DNA of 18,522 bases from Candidatus Magasanikiibacteriota bacterium (GTDB lineage: Bacteria > Patescibacteriota > Patescibacteriia > Magasanikbacterales > GWA2-37-8): the NCBI GenBank assembly GCA_026396535.1, contig JAPLWP010000013.1:1-18522 (forward strand). Direction: 5' to 3'. The notes below the pieces were generated by a model. It was not told the DNA's origin, did not search any database, and worked only from the letters and a program-made list of their open reading frames with translations. Of the stretch, positions 7,837 to 15,103 are shown one piece after another (position 1 is the stretch's first letter; every line of letters starts with the position of its first letter). The position numbers were made by a program, and so were the translations under genes.

Positions 7837-7853
7837 TGTGCTATTTTAGCACA
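7837..7853. promoter_or_regulatory. Perfect palindrome over the dnaA -10 box
   Basis: TGTGCTATTTTAGCACA, 7-base arms and a 3-base centre, covering the predicted dnaA -10 hexamer (7843-7848). Its placement fits a repressor operator; the palindrome itself is certain, the role is inference. Confidence 0.6.
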
Positions 7854-7871
7854 GATAGTAGGGTTGACCAA
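7843..7871 (-). promoter_or_regulatory. Predicted dnaA promoter
   Basis: On the minus strand: -35 TTGGTC (7866-7871), 17-base spacer, -10 TAAAAT (7843-7848). Predicted transcription start near 7836 leaves a leader of about 23 bases before the dnaA ATG. Confidence 0.55.
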
Positions 7872-7900
7872 TTTTAAAGGTTAGCAAAGTGTGCAAAACC

Positions 7901-7929
7901 TGTGGATAACTCGCTTCATTTGTGGATTG
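7901..7929 (+). promoter_or_regulatory. Two DnaA boxes between dnaA and rpmH
   Basis: TGTGGATAA at 7901-7909 is an exact consensus DnaA box; TGTGGATTG at 7921-7929 is a same-orientation variant 20 bases later, i.e. about two helical turns. The second abuts the rpmH -35 box. Likely used for dnaA autoregulation, or as an origin subregion upstream of dnaA. Confidence 0.75.
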
Positions 7930-7958
7930 TTGACTTTTACCTTTAAATATGCTATAAT
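7930..7958 (+). promoter_or_regulatory. Predicted rpmH promoter
   Basis: TTGACT (7930-7935), exactly 17 bases, TATAAT (7953-7958): a near-perfect housekeeping sigma promoter, as expected for a ribosomal protein gene. Predicted start near 7965, giving a ~20-base leader. Confidence 0.85.
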
Positions 7959-7984
7959 ATTCATGTTACTAGTTAATATATAAT

Positions 7985-8164
7985 ATGGCAACAAAACGAA
8001 CTTACCAACCAAAGAAGAAACATCGCGCCAAAGCTCATGGCTTTTTAGAAAGAATGGCTACAAAAGGTGGTCGCACTGTATTAAGTCGTCGTCGCGCTAA
8101 GGGGCGCAAGAAACTTACAGTTTCTGATGAGAAAAAGGGTAAAAGATTAAGAAAAACACACTAA
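7985..8164 (+). CDS. rpmH: 50S ribosomal protein L34
   Basis: Small basic protein of the large ribosomal subunit. Translation gives 59 residues beginning [20 protein letters not shown], with the conserved [20 protein letters not shown] core and a stop TAA at 8162-8164. Bacterial L34 is usually 44-47 residues; here there are three extra N-terminal residues and a lysine-rich tail ([12 protein letters not shown]). The rpmH-rnpA-yidD order divergent from dnaA is a very common bacterial arrangement. A strong promoter precedes it and a hairpin with a T run follows. No Shine-Dalgarno sequence precedes the ATG. Confidence 0.96.
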   Translation: MATKRTYQPKKKHRAKAHGFLERMATKGGRTVLSRRRAKGRKKLTVSDEKKGKRLRKTH

Positions 8165-8171
8165 AAGACAG

Positions 8172-8201
8172 TCCCGACCTAAATAGTCGGGATTTTGTTT
8201 T
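8172..8201 (+). terminator. Terminator or attenuator between rpmH and rnpA
   Basis: TCCCGAC (8172-8178) pairs with GTCGGGA (8186-8192) around a 7-base loop, followed by TTTTGTTTT. It lies 8 bases after the rpmH stop and just before rnpA, so it probably lowers rnpA expression relative to rpmH. Confidence 0.8.
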
Positions 8202-8208
8202 AAGGCCT

Positions 8209-8601
8209 ATGTATAAGAAAGACAATCATCTCACCAAAGTTCGGGATTTTAACTTGATTTTGAAGCACGGCATCTGGCATAATGGCCGTTTTTTGAGTTT
8301 GCGTGTGCTAGAATTAGCCAAAAATGAACAATATTTTCCACCCACAGCTGATGTGGATAAGTTCAAAAAACAGCTAAAGTTAGCGATAAATGTGGGCTTA
8401 AAGGTGTCTAAAAAGGCAGTTATCCGCAATCGAGCCAAACGTCAGATTCGCGAGGTAGTGCGCCTGATTATGCAGACCGATGGTATAAAAGATGGGTATT
8501 ATCTATTTTTCATTGCCAAGCCGGAAATCAAAGAGAAAGAATATGCTGAGATTAGCGAAGAAATAAAAGTATTATTACAGCGCGCGAAAGTGTTTGTGTA
8601 G
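8209..8601 (+). CDS. rnpA: Ribonuclease P protein component
   Basis: Basic protein subunit that binds the RNase P RNA and helps process tRNA 5' leaders. The family signature is seen as KKAVIRNRAKRQIREVVR at about 68-85, including the RNR core, and the N-terminal RDFNLILKHG segment fits. 130 residues is within the usual 110-135. It is second in the rpmH-rnpA-yidD run, behind an attenuator-like hairpin. A weak AAGG lies 5-8 bases before the ATG. The start is supported by the position of the conserved RDF block. Confidence 0.93.
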   Translation: MYKKDNHLTKVRDFNLILKHGIWHNGRFLSLRVLELAKNEQYFPPTADVDKFKKQLKLAINVGLKVSKKAVIRNRAKRQIREVVRLIMQTDGIKDGYYLFFIAKPEIKEKEYAEISEEIKVLLQRAKVFV

Positions 8602-8674
8602 TTTTTTTGTTTTTCAAAATTTTGTTTTAGAATAAATAAAAAAAATATTTTGAAAGATAAAATAAATATTCAAA

Positions 8675-8950
8675 ATGAAAAAAAAGCTCTTAGATTACAT
8701 AAAAAAGATAATTATTTTGCCGCGTTGGCCGTTGGTTTTTTTAATTTGGGTCTATCAAAAAACAATTTCTCCAGATCATGGACCGTTAAAATATTTTTTC
8801 CCGCATGGGTATTGTCGGTTTTATCCTAGCTGTAGTGAGTACGGAAAACAAACTATCAAAAAACACGGCGTGGTAGTCGGCGTGTTTAAAGCTGGTTGGA
8901 GAATTTTACGTTGCAATCCTTGGAATGATGGCGGTGTGGATTTACCTTAA
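8675..8950 (+). CDS. yidD: Membrane protein insertion efficiency factor YidD
   Basis: Small membrane-associated protein thought to assist YidC-dependent insertion. A hydrophobic or amphipathic N-terminus (LPRWPLVFLIWVYQK) precedes the family core: ISPDHGP, YCRFYPSCSEYG with Cys47 and Cys53, and GWRILRCNPWNDGG with Cys80. 91 residues is typical. Usually yidC is the next gene on the same strand; here the gene instead meets the convergent DUF167 gene, with stop codons overlapping by 4 bases and no terminator between. The preceding ~70 bases are extremely AT-rich and show no Shine-Dalgarno. Confidence 0.94.
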   Translation: MKKKLLDYIKKIIILPRWPLVFLIWVYQKTISPDHGPLKYFFPHGYCRFYPSCSEYGKQTIKKHGVVVGVFKAGWRILRCNPWNDGGVDLP

Positions 8951-9174
8951 TCCAAAATCTCAATAGTTTTATTTTTACTCGTCGCACCAGCGGCGATTTT
9001 TATTTTGCTTTTTGGTTTATCAAAATATTTGGCAAGTAATTTTATTAGGGAATCGTTGGCGGCACCATCTACGGGCGGGGCAGTGAGTTTTACTTTTAAT
9101 GTGCCGTCACTCATTTCACCTATTACTTCGTTTTTGGAAGAACGAGGAAGGACTCTGATTTTTATTTTTGGCAT
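8947..9174 (-). CDS. DUF167 (YggU/UPF0235) family protein
   Basis: Small alpha/beta protein of unknown biochemical role. Family hallmarks are RVLPRSSKNEV near the start, LKVKLTAPPVDGAAND in the middle and a C-terminal IAAGATSKNKTIEI. The frame could begin at a GTG at 9189, overlapping the nfo stop, but the ATG at 9174 gives the standard N-terminus (MPKIKIRVLPRS) and 75 residues, so I prefer it. It follows nfo at 7 bases on the same strand and is likely co-transcribed with it. Confidence 0.88.
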   Translation of the reverse strand: MPKIKIRVLPRSSKNEVIGEMSDGTLKVKLTAPPVDGAANDSLIKLLAKYFDKPKSKIKIAAGATSKNKTIEILD

Positions 9175-9181
9175 AAATGTT

Positions 9182-10015
9182 TTATCCACGCAAACTTTTT
9201 AAAACTTCTAAATCCTTTCGTACTTTATCATCTTCAGTTTCCAAAAAATAATTTACATCCTTTAATTTCTTATTTTTTATCAGAGCTTCAAAACCGGCTT
9301 TACCAATTAATCCCTCGCCGATATGGTCGTGGCGATCACGAAGGCCGCCTAGTTCAATTTTACTATCATTGCAATGGAACATTTTTAGTTTGTCCAACCC
9401 AATAGTAGCGTCAAATTTTTTTAGAGTTTGTTCGACGGCTTTAGGATCGCGAATATCGTAGCCGCTAGAGAATCCATGTTGAGTATCATAGCAGATACCA
9501 ATATTATATTTTTTTAGTTTATGGTGGTGAACCATTTCTGCCAGCTGTTCAAATTTGTGGCCAATAGCATTACCAGAGCCAGCGGAGATTTCTATTAGAA
9601 ATTGGGTTGAGCCTTTGTATCCTTTTAAGGTTGTGGCGAGACCTTCTATAAGTTGTAGAAATCCTTTGGCTTCGCCTAGATCCTTATAGCTGCCCAAATG
9701 GGTCATGGCATAGGCGGCGCCGAGCATTGAGGATCTTTCTAATTCTTCACGCACTACCGCGGCTGAGCCATGCATTATTTTTGGATTGGCGCTGGCGAAG
9801 TTTATAAAATAAGGAGTGTGCACTACCCATTCTTTTTGTCCGTATTCTTTGCAGGCCGCTTTAAAATTGTCAGCGATTTCTTTGGTCAGCGGGGCTACAA
9901 AACCACCACGTGGTGAGCGGGTAAAAATTTGAAAAACTTCACAGCCAATATCGGCCGCATTTTTTGGGGCGTTGATGAGGCCGCCGGCAATGGATACATG
10001 AGCGCCAAAGTACAT
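9182..10015 (-). CDS. nfo: Endonuclease IV (AP endonuclease)
   Basis: Zinc-dependent base-excision-repair enzyme that cuts 5' of abasic sites. The fold starts with MYFGAHVSIAGGL. Metal ligands by alignment with E. coli Nfo: His66 (VVHTPYF), His106 (THLGS), Glu142 (IEISAGSG), Asp177 and His180 (YDTQHGF), His214 (FHCND), Asp227 and His229 (RDRHDHIGEG), Glu259 (LETE). All nine are present, so it should be active. 277 residues is the usual length. Gene order nfo then the DUF167 gene. A short TGTCT precedes the ATG; no Shine-Dalgarno. Confidence 0.96.
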   Translation of the reverse strand: MYFGAHVSIAGGLINAPKNAADIGCEVFQIFTRSPRGGFVAPLTKEIADNFKAACKEYGQKEWVVHTPYFINFASANPKIMHGSAAVVREELERSSMLGAAYAMTHLGSYKDLGEAKGFLQLIEGLATTLKGYKGSTQFLIEISAGSGNAIGHKFEQLAEMVHHHKLKKYNIGICYDTQHGFSSGYDIRDPKAVEQTLKKFDATIGLDKLKMFHCNDSKIELGGLRDRHDHIGEGLIGKAGFEALIKNKKLKDVNYFLETEDDKVRKDLEVLKSLRG

Positions 10016-10054
10016 AGACAGGTTGGTTAAACGGTGTTAGTATTGTTAATGTAA

Positions 10055-10071
10055 ATAGTTTAACAAACTAT
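10055..10071. promoter_or_regulatory. Perfect short palindrome between nfo and the small membrane protein gene
   Basis: ATAGTTT-AAC-AAACTAT, 7-base arms, in the 73-base divergent gap. It could be an operator for either gene. Weak promoter-like hexamers exist on both strands, none convincing. Confidence 0.35.
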
Positions 10072-10088
10072 AGTTAAATAAGCAAAAT

Positions 10089-10397
10089 ATGAAAGTGAAT
10101 ACTTATAAAGCAATATTTTATGTAGTAACTGGTTTATGTTCAATAATTCTTTTATTAGATATCATATTTAACGCCAATGCATTTTTTACAATTTTTCAAC
10201 CACCCTTTAATCCATCATCGGCAATGATAAAAATTGACCATCGAATTCTCGGCATTTTATTTTTTCTTCCGGCAACCTGTCTTATTTTTTCTAAATTTAT
10301 TAAAAATAAAACTTTTTTTATTTTGTTTTCTGTAATTAATTTTATTATATTGCCACTTTTAATAATATTTTCCTTAGTTATAACATCTCGTACATAA
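10089..10397 (+). CDS. Small hypothetical membrane protein (three predicted helices)
   Basis: I do not recognise a family. The 102-residue product has three hydrophobic stretches: about 7-29 (IFYVVTGLCSIILLLDII), 52-70 (ILGILFFLPATCLIF) and 75-97 (FFILFSVINFIILPLL), with short Lys-rich links and an IDHR segment before helix 2. The gene is markedly more AT-rich than its neighbours, partly because of its Phe/Ile/Leu content, which could also mean recent acquisition. It is flanked by divergent nfo and convergent tig, and its stop directly abuts a strong bidirectional terminator, which supports a real gene. No Shine-Dalgarno. Confidence 0.6.
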   Translation: MKVNTYKAIFYVVTGLCSIILLLDIIFNANAFFTIFQPPFNPSSAMIKIDHRILGILFFLPATCLIFSKFIKNKTFFILFSVINFIILPLLIIFSLVITSRT

Positions 10398-10427
10398 AAA
10401 AAGACACCTTTTAGTAGGTGTCTTTTT
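10398..10427. terminator. Bidirectional terminator between the small membrane protein gene and tig
   Basis: AAAAAGACACCT (10398-10409) pairs perfectly with AGGTGTCTTTTT (10416-10427) around a 6-base loop. A and T runs on both sides allow use from both strands. It is the ordinary, core-less counterpart of the three large elements in this window. Confidence 0.88.
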
Positions 10428-10435
10428 GTTTAAAA

Positions 10436-11716
10436 TTATTTTACCACTTTCTCTGCCAAGAAAGCTACAACTTTTCTATTCTGCACAGTCGCGGCCAAAG
10501 TGTCTAGCACATCGCGGCGTTCCAGAGCTTCTAAAACTTTTGGATCATTCTGGTAAGTAGCTTTGATGATTTCGATCTCTTTGTCCAATTCTTCTTTTTC
10601 CACTTTAATATCATTATCTTTGGCAATCTGGCGAGAAACCAAGGCGGCTTTTACACGCATTAGAGCACGTTCGGAGAAATCGTTGCCAATTTCTTCTTCG
10701 GTCTTTTTGATATCGGCCATGTATTTGTCCATGGTAATGCCTTGTTGTTCCAAACTGGATTTGAGTTCGTGGAACATTTTTTGTTTTTCGGCGTTGATCA
10801 ATACATCTGGTATGACGTCGAATTCTGATCCCAAAACAGTCTTTTCTAGAATTTCAATTTCCTGTCTTTGAGCTTCTTTGTTTTCCGCTTCTTTGGTGAG
10901 GTTAGTCTGGAGAAGTTCTTTGAGAGCGATCATGCTTGGCTGACCAAGTTTGACTGCCAACTCATCATTGATCTCTGGATATTCGATTGAGTAAACTTCG
11001 TTTACTTTAATGTGAAAATCCATAGTTTTTCCAGCCAAATGTTTTTGGTAATGTTCTTCTGGAAATTTCAAAGAAAATTCTTTTACATCATCTTTTTTCA
11101 AACCAACCAATTCCTCGGCAAAGCCTGGAATATAATGTGGTTCGGAAAGATATACTTGGTGTTGAGGAGCTTGTCCGCCTTCTACCGGTACTTTGTTGTT
11201 GGTCATATTCATGGCCACAACTATTTTATCTTCTTTGGCGGCTGCACCTTCTTTGATTACTTCCATCGCCTGCATCTTGCGGAGATTTTCCATTACTTCA
11301 TTGATTTGTTCTTCTCCAGCAGCTACATCTTTTTTGTTTACAGTAATGGTGGAAAGATCAGCTACTTTTACTTTTGGTAAAAGTGCGGCCACGGCTTTGA
11401 AAACAAAATCATTGCCTGGAGCCATTTTTTCAATCGTAATTTCCGGCATGCCGATGGTATCGATTTTTTCGGCCAATACGGCGGCGTGATAATTTTTTTC
11501 TACGATAGATTGTAGAGCTTCTTCCAATATTTTAATTTCACCCAAATTCTGTTTTACAATTTCGTAAGGAGCTTTTCCTGGACGGAAACCGTGAATGGCA
11601 GCGCGTTCAGAAAGACGGGCAGCGGCGGCAAACATGTCTTTTTCATAGTCAGCTGGAGTGACAGTGACTACTAATTCTACCTGAGATTTTTCTAGTTTCT
11701 TGAGAGTCTGTTGCAT
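10436..11716 (-). CDS. tig: Trigger factor, ribosome-associated chaperone
   Basis: Binds the ribosome exit tunnel and shields nascent chains. The ribosome-docking signature GFRPGKAP lies at 43-50 (GFRKGKVP in E. coli). An FKBP-like domain covers about 161-241 (YIPGFAEELVGLKKDD, FPEEHYQKHLAGK), and the helical chaperone arms fill 250-426, rich in Glu/Lys. 426 residues is typical. A good promoter sits upstream (separate entry) with a ~19-base leader and no Shine-Dalgarno. The gene is downstream of hppA on the same strand, but element copy 2 with its T run separates them, so tig probably has its own transcript. Confidence 0.96.
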   Translation of the reverse strand: MQQTLKKLEKSQVELVVTVTPADYEKDMFAAAARLSERAAIHGFRPGKAPYEIVKQNLGEIKILEEALQSIVEKNYHAAVLAEKIDTIGMPEITIEKMAPGNDFVFKAVAALLPKVKVADLSTITVNKKDVAAGEEQINEVMENLRKMQAMEVIKEGAAAKEDKIVVAMNMTNNKVPVEGGQAPQHQVYLSEPHYIPGFAEELVGLKKDDVKEFSLKFPEEHYQKHLAGKTMDFHIKVNEVYSIEYPEINDELAVKLGQPSMIALKELLQTNLTKEAENKEAQRQEIEILEKTVLGSEFDVIPDVLINAEKQKMFHELKSSLEQQGITMDKYMADIKKTEEEIGNDFSERALMRVKAALVSRQIAKDNDIKVEKEELDKEIEIIKATYQNDPKVLEALERRDVLDTLAATVQNRKVVAFLAEKVVK

Positions 11717-11741
11717 AAATACAAGTTAAAATTACGTGGGG

Positions 11742-11770
11742 ATTTTATCCTAAATGGATGAAAAAGTCAA
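11742..11770 (-). promoter_or_regulatory. Predicted tig promoter
   Basis: Minus strand TTGACT (11765-11770), 17-base spacer, TAAAAT (11742-11747); predicted start near 11735. Confidence 0.75.
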
Positions 11771-11797
11771 TTATAATAAAGTGTTAATTTTAAAGAT

Positions 11798-11902
11798 AAA
11801 AAAACACCGGGAACAGTTACCTTTGAGCGGGTTATGAGGCCCACGGCCGATTCCCTGAGGCTTCGCAGCCGAGGAAAGCGAAAAGGTTACTGTTACCGGT
11901 GT
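11798..11902 (-). repeat. Structured terminator-nested element, copy 2
   Basis: Minus-strand orientation, directly 3' of hppA. Outer arms 11890-11902 and 11804-11816 pair at 12 of 13 positions and end in a T7 run on the minus strand (A run 11798-11804). The 73-base core (11817-11889) matches copies 1 and 3. Differences are compensated: the inner stem is ACCTTT/AAAGGT here instead of ACTTTT/AAAAGT, and the tetraloop hairpin is GGCT-GCGA-AGCC. Likely terminator of hppA. Confidence 0.85.
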
Positions 11903-11914
11903 GTTAGAAAGATA

Positions 11915-13702
11915 TTACTTAATCAATAATCCAACGATAAGCAAAGCCACAATATTGGCTACTTTAATCATAGGATTGATGGAAGGACCGGCAGTGTCTT
12001 TATATGGATCACCGACAGTATCTCCAGTCACAGCGGCTTGATGAGCAAAGGAGCCTTTGCCGCCGTAGTTACCAAGTTCAATATATTTTTTAGCGTTGTC
12101 CCAAGCAGCACCACCGGTAGTCATAGAAATAGCCACGAAGATACCGGTGATAATTGTACCAACGAGTAAACCGCCTAGAGCTTCAATACCCAAGAAGTAG
12201 CCAACCAAGATTGGAGTAACAACTGGAATCAAAGATGGTACCAACATTTGGCTAATAGCACCTTTAGTAACAATATCTACCGCTTTGGCGTAGTCTGGTT
12301 TTCCAGTACCTTCCATAATACCAGCAATTTCGCGGAATTGACGACGTACTTCTTCTACTACTTGTCCGGCTACTTTTCCTACAGATTCCATAAGCATAGC
12401 ACCAAACAAATATGGCAACAAACCACCAATAAACAAACCAACCAAAACTTTTGGATCATTGATCATGAAAGTTACAGTACTTGGTAATTTATGAGTGAAG
12501 TCGGCAAATAATACAAGTGAAGCTAAGCCAGCGGAAGCAATAGCGTAACCTTTTGTTACAGCTTTTGTGGTGTTGCCTACAGCATCCAAAGGATCAGTCA
12601 CGTTACGTACGTCTTCGGATAATTCAGCCATTTCAGCAATACCACCAGCATTGTCAGTGATAGGACCAAAAGCGTCGATAGTGACGATGATACCAGTCAA
12701 AGACAGCATGCTAACAGCGGCAATAGCCACGCCGTACAAACCAGCCAAAGTAAATGAACCCATCATCGCAGCCATAATCAAAAGCACAGGGAGTGCAGTG
12801 GATTTCATAGATACTGCGAGACCGGCAATCACATTGGTGCCATGGCCAGTAGTACTGGCTTTGGCAATATGTTGTACTGGAGAAAATTTAGTAGAAGTAT
12901 AATAGTCGGTAAGAGCTACCATCGCAGCGGTGAGAATCAAACCAATAATTCCACACAAGAAAAGATTCATCACACTGTAGCCAACCAAGCCGCCCATTAA
13001 ATATTTTGTAGCTGGGTAAAAACCAATCAAAGCAAATACGCCGGCAGCAATCAAACCTTTATAAAGAGCAGTCATTACATTTTTATCTTCACCCAAACGG
13101 ATAAAGAAAGTTCCAAGAATAGAAGCGATAATAGAAATACCGCCGAGCATTAAAGGATAAACAATAACATTATTGTTGCCTGGGAAAACTAGAGAACCTA
13201 GAACCATAGCAGCAATAGTAGTGATAGCATAAGTTTCAAAAAGATCCGCAGCCATACCAGCACAGTCACCCACATTATCACCGACGTTGTCGGCGATTAC
13301 TGCTGGATTACGTGGATCATCTTCTGGAATTCCTTTTTCTACTTTACCTACCAAGTCAGCGCCAACATCAGCGGCTTTGGTAAAAATACCACCACCGATA
13401 CGAGCAAAGACAGAAATTAAACTTCCACCAAAACCTAAACCAATCAAAGCGGAAATGTCGTGAGTCAATAAATAAAAACCAGAAACTCCAAGCAATCCCA
13501 AACCAGAAACCAAAAGACCGGTAACTGATCCGCCTTTTACCGCCACATCAAGTGCAGCTTTAAAACCTTTTTTAGCAGCCTCGGCAGTACGTACATTGGC
13601 TTTGACCGAAATCAACATACCAATAGTACCGGCCAATCCTGATAGTAAAGCACCAACCAAGAAACCAAAAGCGGTTACCCAATCAATACCAACGCCGAGC
13701 AA
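11915..13702 (-). CDS. hppA: Membrane-bound proton-translocating pyrophosphatase, N-terminus incomplete
   Basis: Integral membrane pump coupling pyrophosphate hydrolysis to H+ export. Catalytic blocks are intact: [49 protein letters not shown] and the C-terminal [27 protein letters not shown] carries Lys where K+-dependent enzymes have Ala, so a K+-independent H+ pump is predicted. The coordinate end is a TTG codon, the only ordinary start candidate in frame. Homology continues upstream in frame ([20 protein letters not shown]) to about 13771, and the frame stays open to 13792, where TAA stops it. The first transmembrane helix and the usual residues before EGAKAF are absent. Hence 595 residues against the usual 660-800. 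Either a 5' deletion, an unusual start or an assembly fault. Confidence 0.9.
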   Translation of the reverse strand: MLGVGIDWVTAFGFLVGALLSGLAGTIGMLISVKANVRTAEAAKKGFKAALDVAVKGGSVTGLLVSGLGLLGVSGFYLLTHDISALIGLGFGGSLISVFARIGGGIFTKAADVGADLVGKVEKGIPEDDPRNPAVIADNVGDNVGDCAGMAADLFETYAITTIAAMVLGSLVFPGNNNVIVYPLMLGGISIIASILGTFFIRLGEDKNVMTALYKGLIAAGVFALIGFYPATKYLMGGLVGYSVMNLFLCGIIGLILTAAMVALTDYYTSTKFSPVQHIAKASTTGHGTNVIAGLAVSMKSTALPVLLIMAAMMGSFTLAGLYGVAIAAVSMLSLTGIIVTIDAFGPITDNAGGIAEMAELSEDVRNVTDPLDAVGNTTKAVTKGYAIASAGLASLVLFADFTHKLPSTVTFMINDPKVLVGLFIGGLLPYLFGAMLMESVGKVAGQVVEEVRRQFREIAGIMEGTGKPDYAKAVDIVTKGAISQMLVPSLIPVVTPILVGYFLGIEALGGLLVGTIITGIFVAISMTTGGAAWDNAKKYIELGNYGGKGSFAHQAAVTGDTVGDPYKDTAGPSINPMIKVANIVALLIVGLLIK

Positions 13703-13868
13703 AACAAAAACAACTACCGCTACATAAGCAATAGTTTTATACTGACGACTTAAAAAAGCTTTAGCGCCATCTTCTTCCTTTCTACTGGTATTTTATCGTT
13801 TTTTTGGTTTTTTTGGATACCGCATAGGCCTCTTTTTAAAGAAAATCGGATTTATCAGTGGTAATCGT
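13703..13868. other. Overlapping start-less 5' ends of hppA and the M23 gene
   Basis: The minus strand continues the hppA frame to 13792. The plus strand continues the M23 frame back to 13746, encoding YRFFGFFGYRIGLFLKKIG and ISGNRL before the TTG at 13869. The two open frames overlap for 47 bases, and neither contains an ATG or GTG upstream of the TTG used. An AAGGAAG followed by ATG occurs on the minus strand (ATG at 13770-13768), but it is one base out of the hppA frame and stops after six codons. I find no recognisable promoter. Confidence 0.6.
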
Positions 13869-15053
13869 TTGATTGCCCGCGATATTATTCAGCCGGTATT
13901 TTTTGGATTATTATTTTTAATTACTATACCGCAGACCAAATTTTTTGTGCAGAAAAGTATTTTTTTACCTGGTCAAAAAACAATTGCTTTTAATTTGGTC
14001 GGAGACAATAGCGATTATAGTTTTGAAGAAGTGGCCGCCGACAGTCAGTCTGGTTTTGTGAATTCCAATTATGCTTGGCGCAGCGGAGTGATAACTGCTG
14101 AAGATAATTTGGCTACAGATGAAGTTGTGTATAACCAAGATTTGGTAGGTACTTTTGCGGGCGGTATGGCCATAAACAAACCATGGCTTATGTCTGGAGC
14201 AGTAAGTAAAAGTGGTTCGGTGGAACGTAAAGAGGCAGCTAAATATATAGTGGCTCCAGGAGATACCTTAAAAAGTGTAGCAATAAAATTTGGAGTGAAT
14301 GTTGATACAATTTTATGGGAAAATAATTTAACAGCGAAAGCTACTTTAAAATTAGGACAAGTTTTGAGTATTCCTCCAGCTAGTGGTGTGATGTATACAG
14401 TGAAAAAAGGCGATACCTTGGGTAGGATTGCCGGAGTATATGGTGCAAAATCAGCGGATATTATTGCTTTTAATAATTTAACTTCAGATGGTCATGATTT
14501 GCACGTGGGTGAAAGAATTATGATTCCAGGTGGTACAAAACAAGAGATCAGATCGCCGGTGACATTGGGAAGTAAAATTGCTTCCAATAATGTCGCTCCA
14601 AAAAATAGTAAATACATTATTCAGCAGGAAATAAATGGTTCAGTCATTGCCCCACCTTCTTCTAGACAATCGCCTGGTGCGGCTGGTTTTGTGTGGCCGG
14701 CGGCAGTACATACTATTACACAGTACTTTGGTTGGACACACCATGCTTTAGATATCGCCGGTCCGTTTGAAACTCCAACTTATGCGGCTAAAGCTGGTGT
14801 GGTAGAAAAATCACAATGTGGATGGAATAGTGGGTATGGTTGTGTGGTTATTATTGATCATGGAAATGGTATTAAAACTCTATATGGTCACCATGCCAAA
14901 TTATTGGTGTCGGTCGGGGATCATGTGGAAACTGGTCAAACTATTGGTTTGATGGGCAATACTGGTAATGTGCGTGGTATCACTGGTATCCATGTTCACT
15001 TTGAAGTAATAGTAAATGGTGCGCGTGTGAATCCGCTAGGATATGTGAGATAG
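13869..15053 (+). CDS. LysM-containing M23 family metallopeptidase
   Basis: Probably a membrane-anchored, extracytoplasmic peptidoglycan hydrolase or its regulator. A hydrophobic N-terminal segment (IIQPVFFGLLFLITI, about 6-20) is followed by a low-complexity stretch, LysM 1 (about 125-169, YIVAPGDTLKSVAIKFG), LysM 2 (about 175-220, YTVKKGDTLGRIAGVYG) and an M23 domain (about 275-391). Zinc ligands are His291 and Asp295 (HHALD) and His377 of HVH, with His341 and His375 as likely catalytic partners, so it looks active. Cys317 and Cys325 could form a disulfide. The start is TTG; the frame is open further upstream and the encoded residues look protein-like, so the true start may be earlier. tRNA-Cys follows. 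Confidence 0.9.
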   Translation: MIARDIIQPVFFGLLFLITIPQTKFFVQKSIFLPGQKTIAFNLVGDNSDYSFEEVAADSQSGFVNSNYAWRSGVITAEDNLATDEVVYNQDLVGTFAGGMAINKPWLMSGAVSKSGSVERKEAAKYIVAPGDTLKSVAIKFGVNVDTILWENNLTAKATLKLGQVLSIPPASGVMYTVKKGDTLGRIAGVYGAKSADIIAFNNLTSDGHDLHVGERIMIPGGTKQEIRSPVTLGSKIASNNVAPKNSKYIIQQEINGSVIAPPSSRQSPGAAGFVWPAAVHTITQYFGWTHHALDIAGPFETPTYAAKAGVVEKSQCGWNSGYGCVVIIDHGNGIKTLYGHHAKLLVSVGDHVETGQTIGLMGNTGNVRGITGIHVHFEVIVNGARVNPLGYVR

Positions 15054-15103
15054 TCCAAACCTTGATTTTTTGGGATTATTTTGGTAAGCTGTAAAAACAA
15101 TTT

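Noticed and set aside
8602..8674. Inverted repeat ATTTTGAA/TTCAAAAT before yidD as regulatory structure
   Set aside because: The stretch is almost pure A/T, so such matches are expected by chance; no stable stem or T-run terminator shape is evident.
13753..13770. Short minus-strand start (AAGGAAG then ATG) with a T6 run, allowing a -1 slip into hppA
   Set aside because: The product would be MALKLF then the hppA frame. The hppA frame itself encodes the conserved GAKAF across the same bases, so the ATG is most simply out-of-frame coincidence; programmed slippage is not supported.
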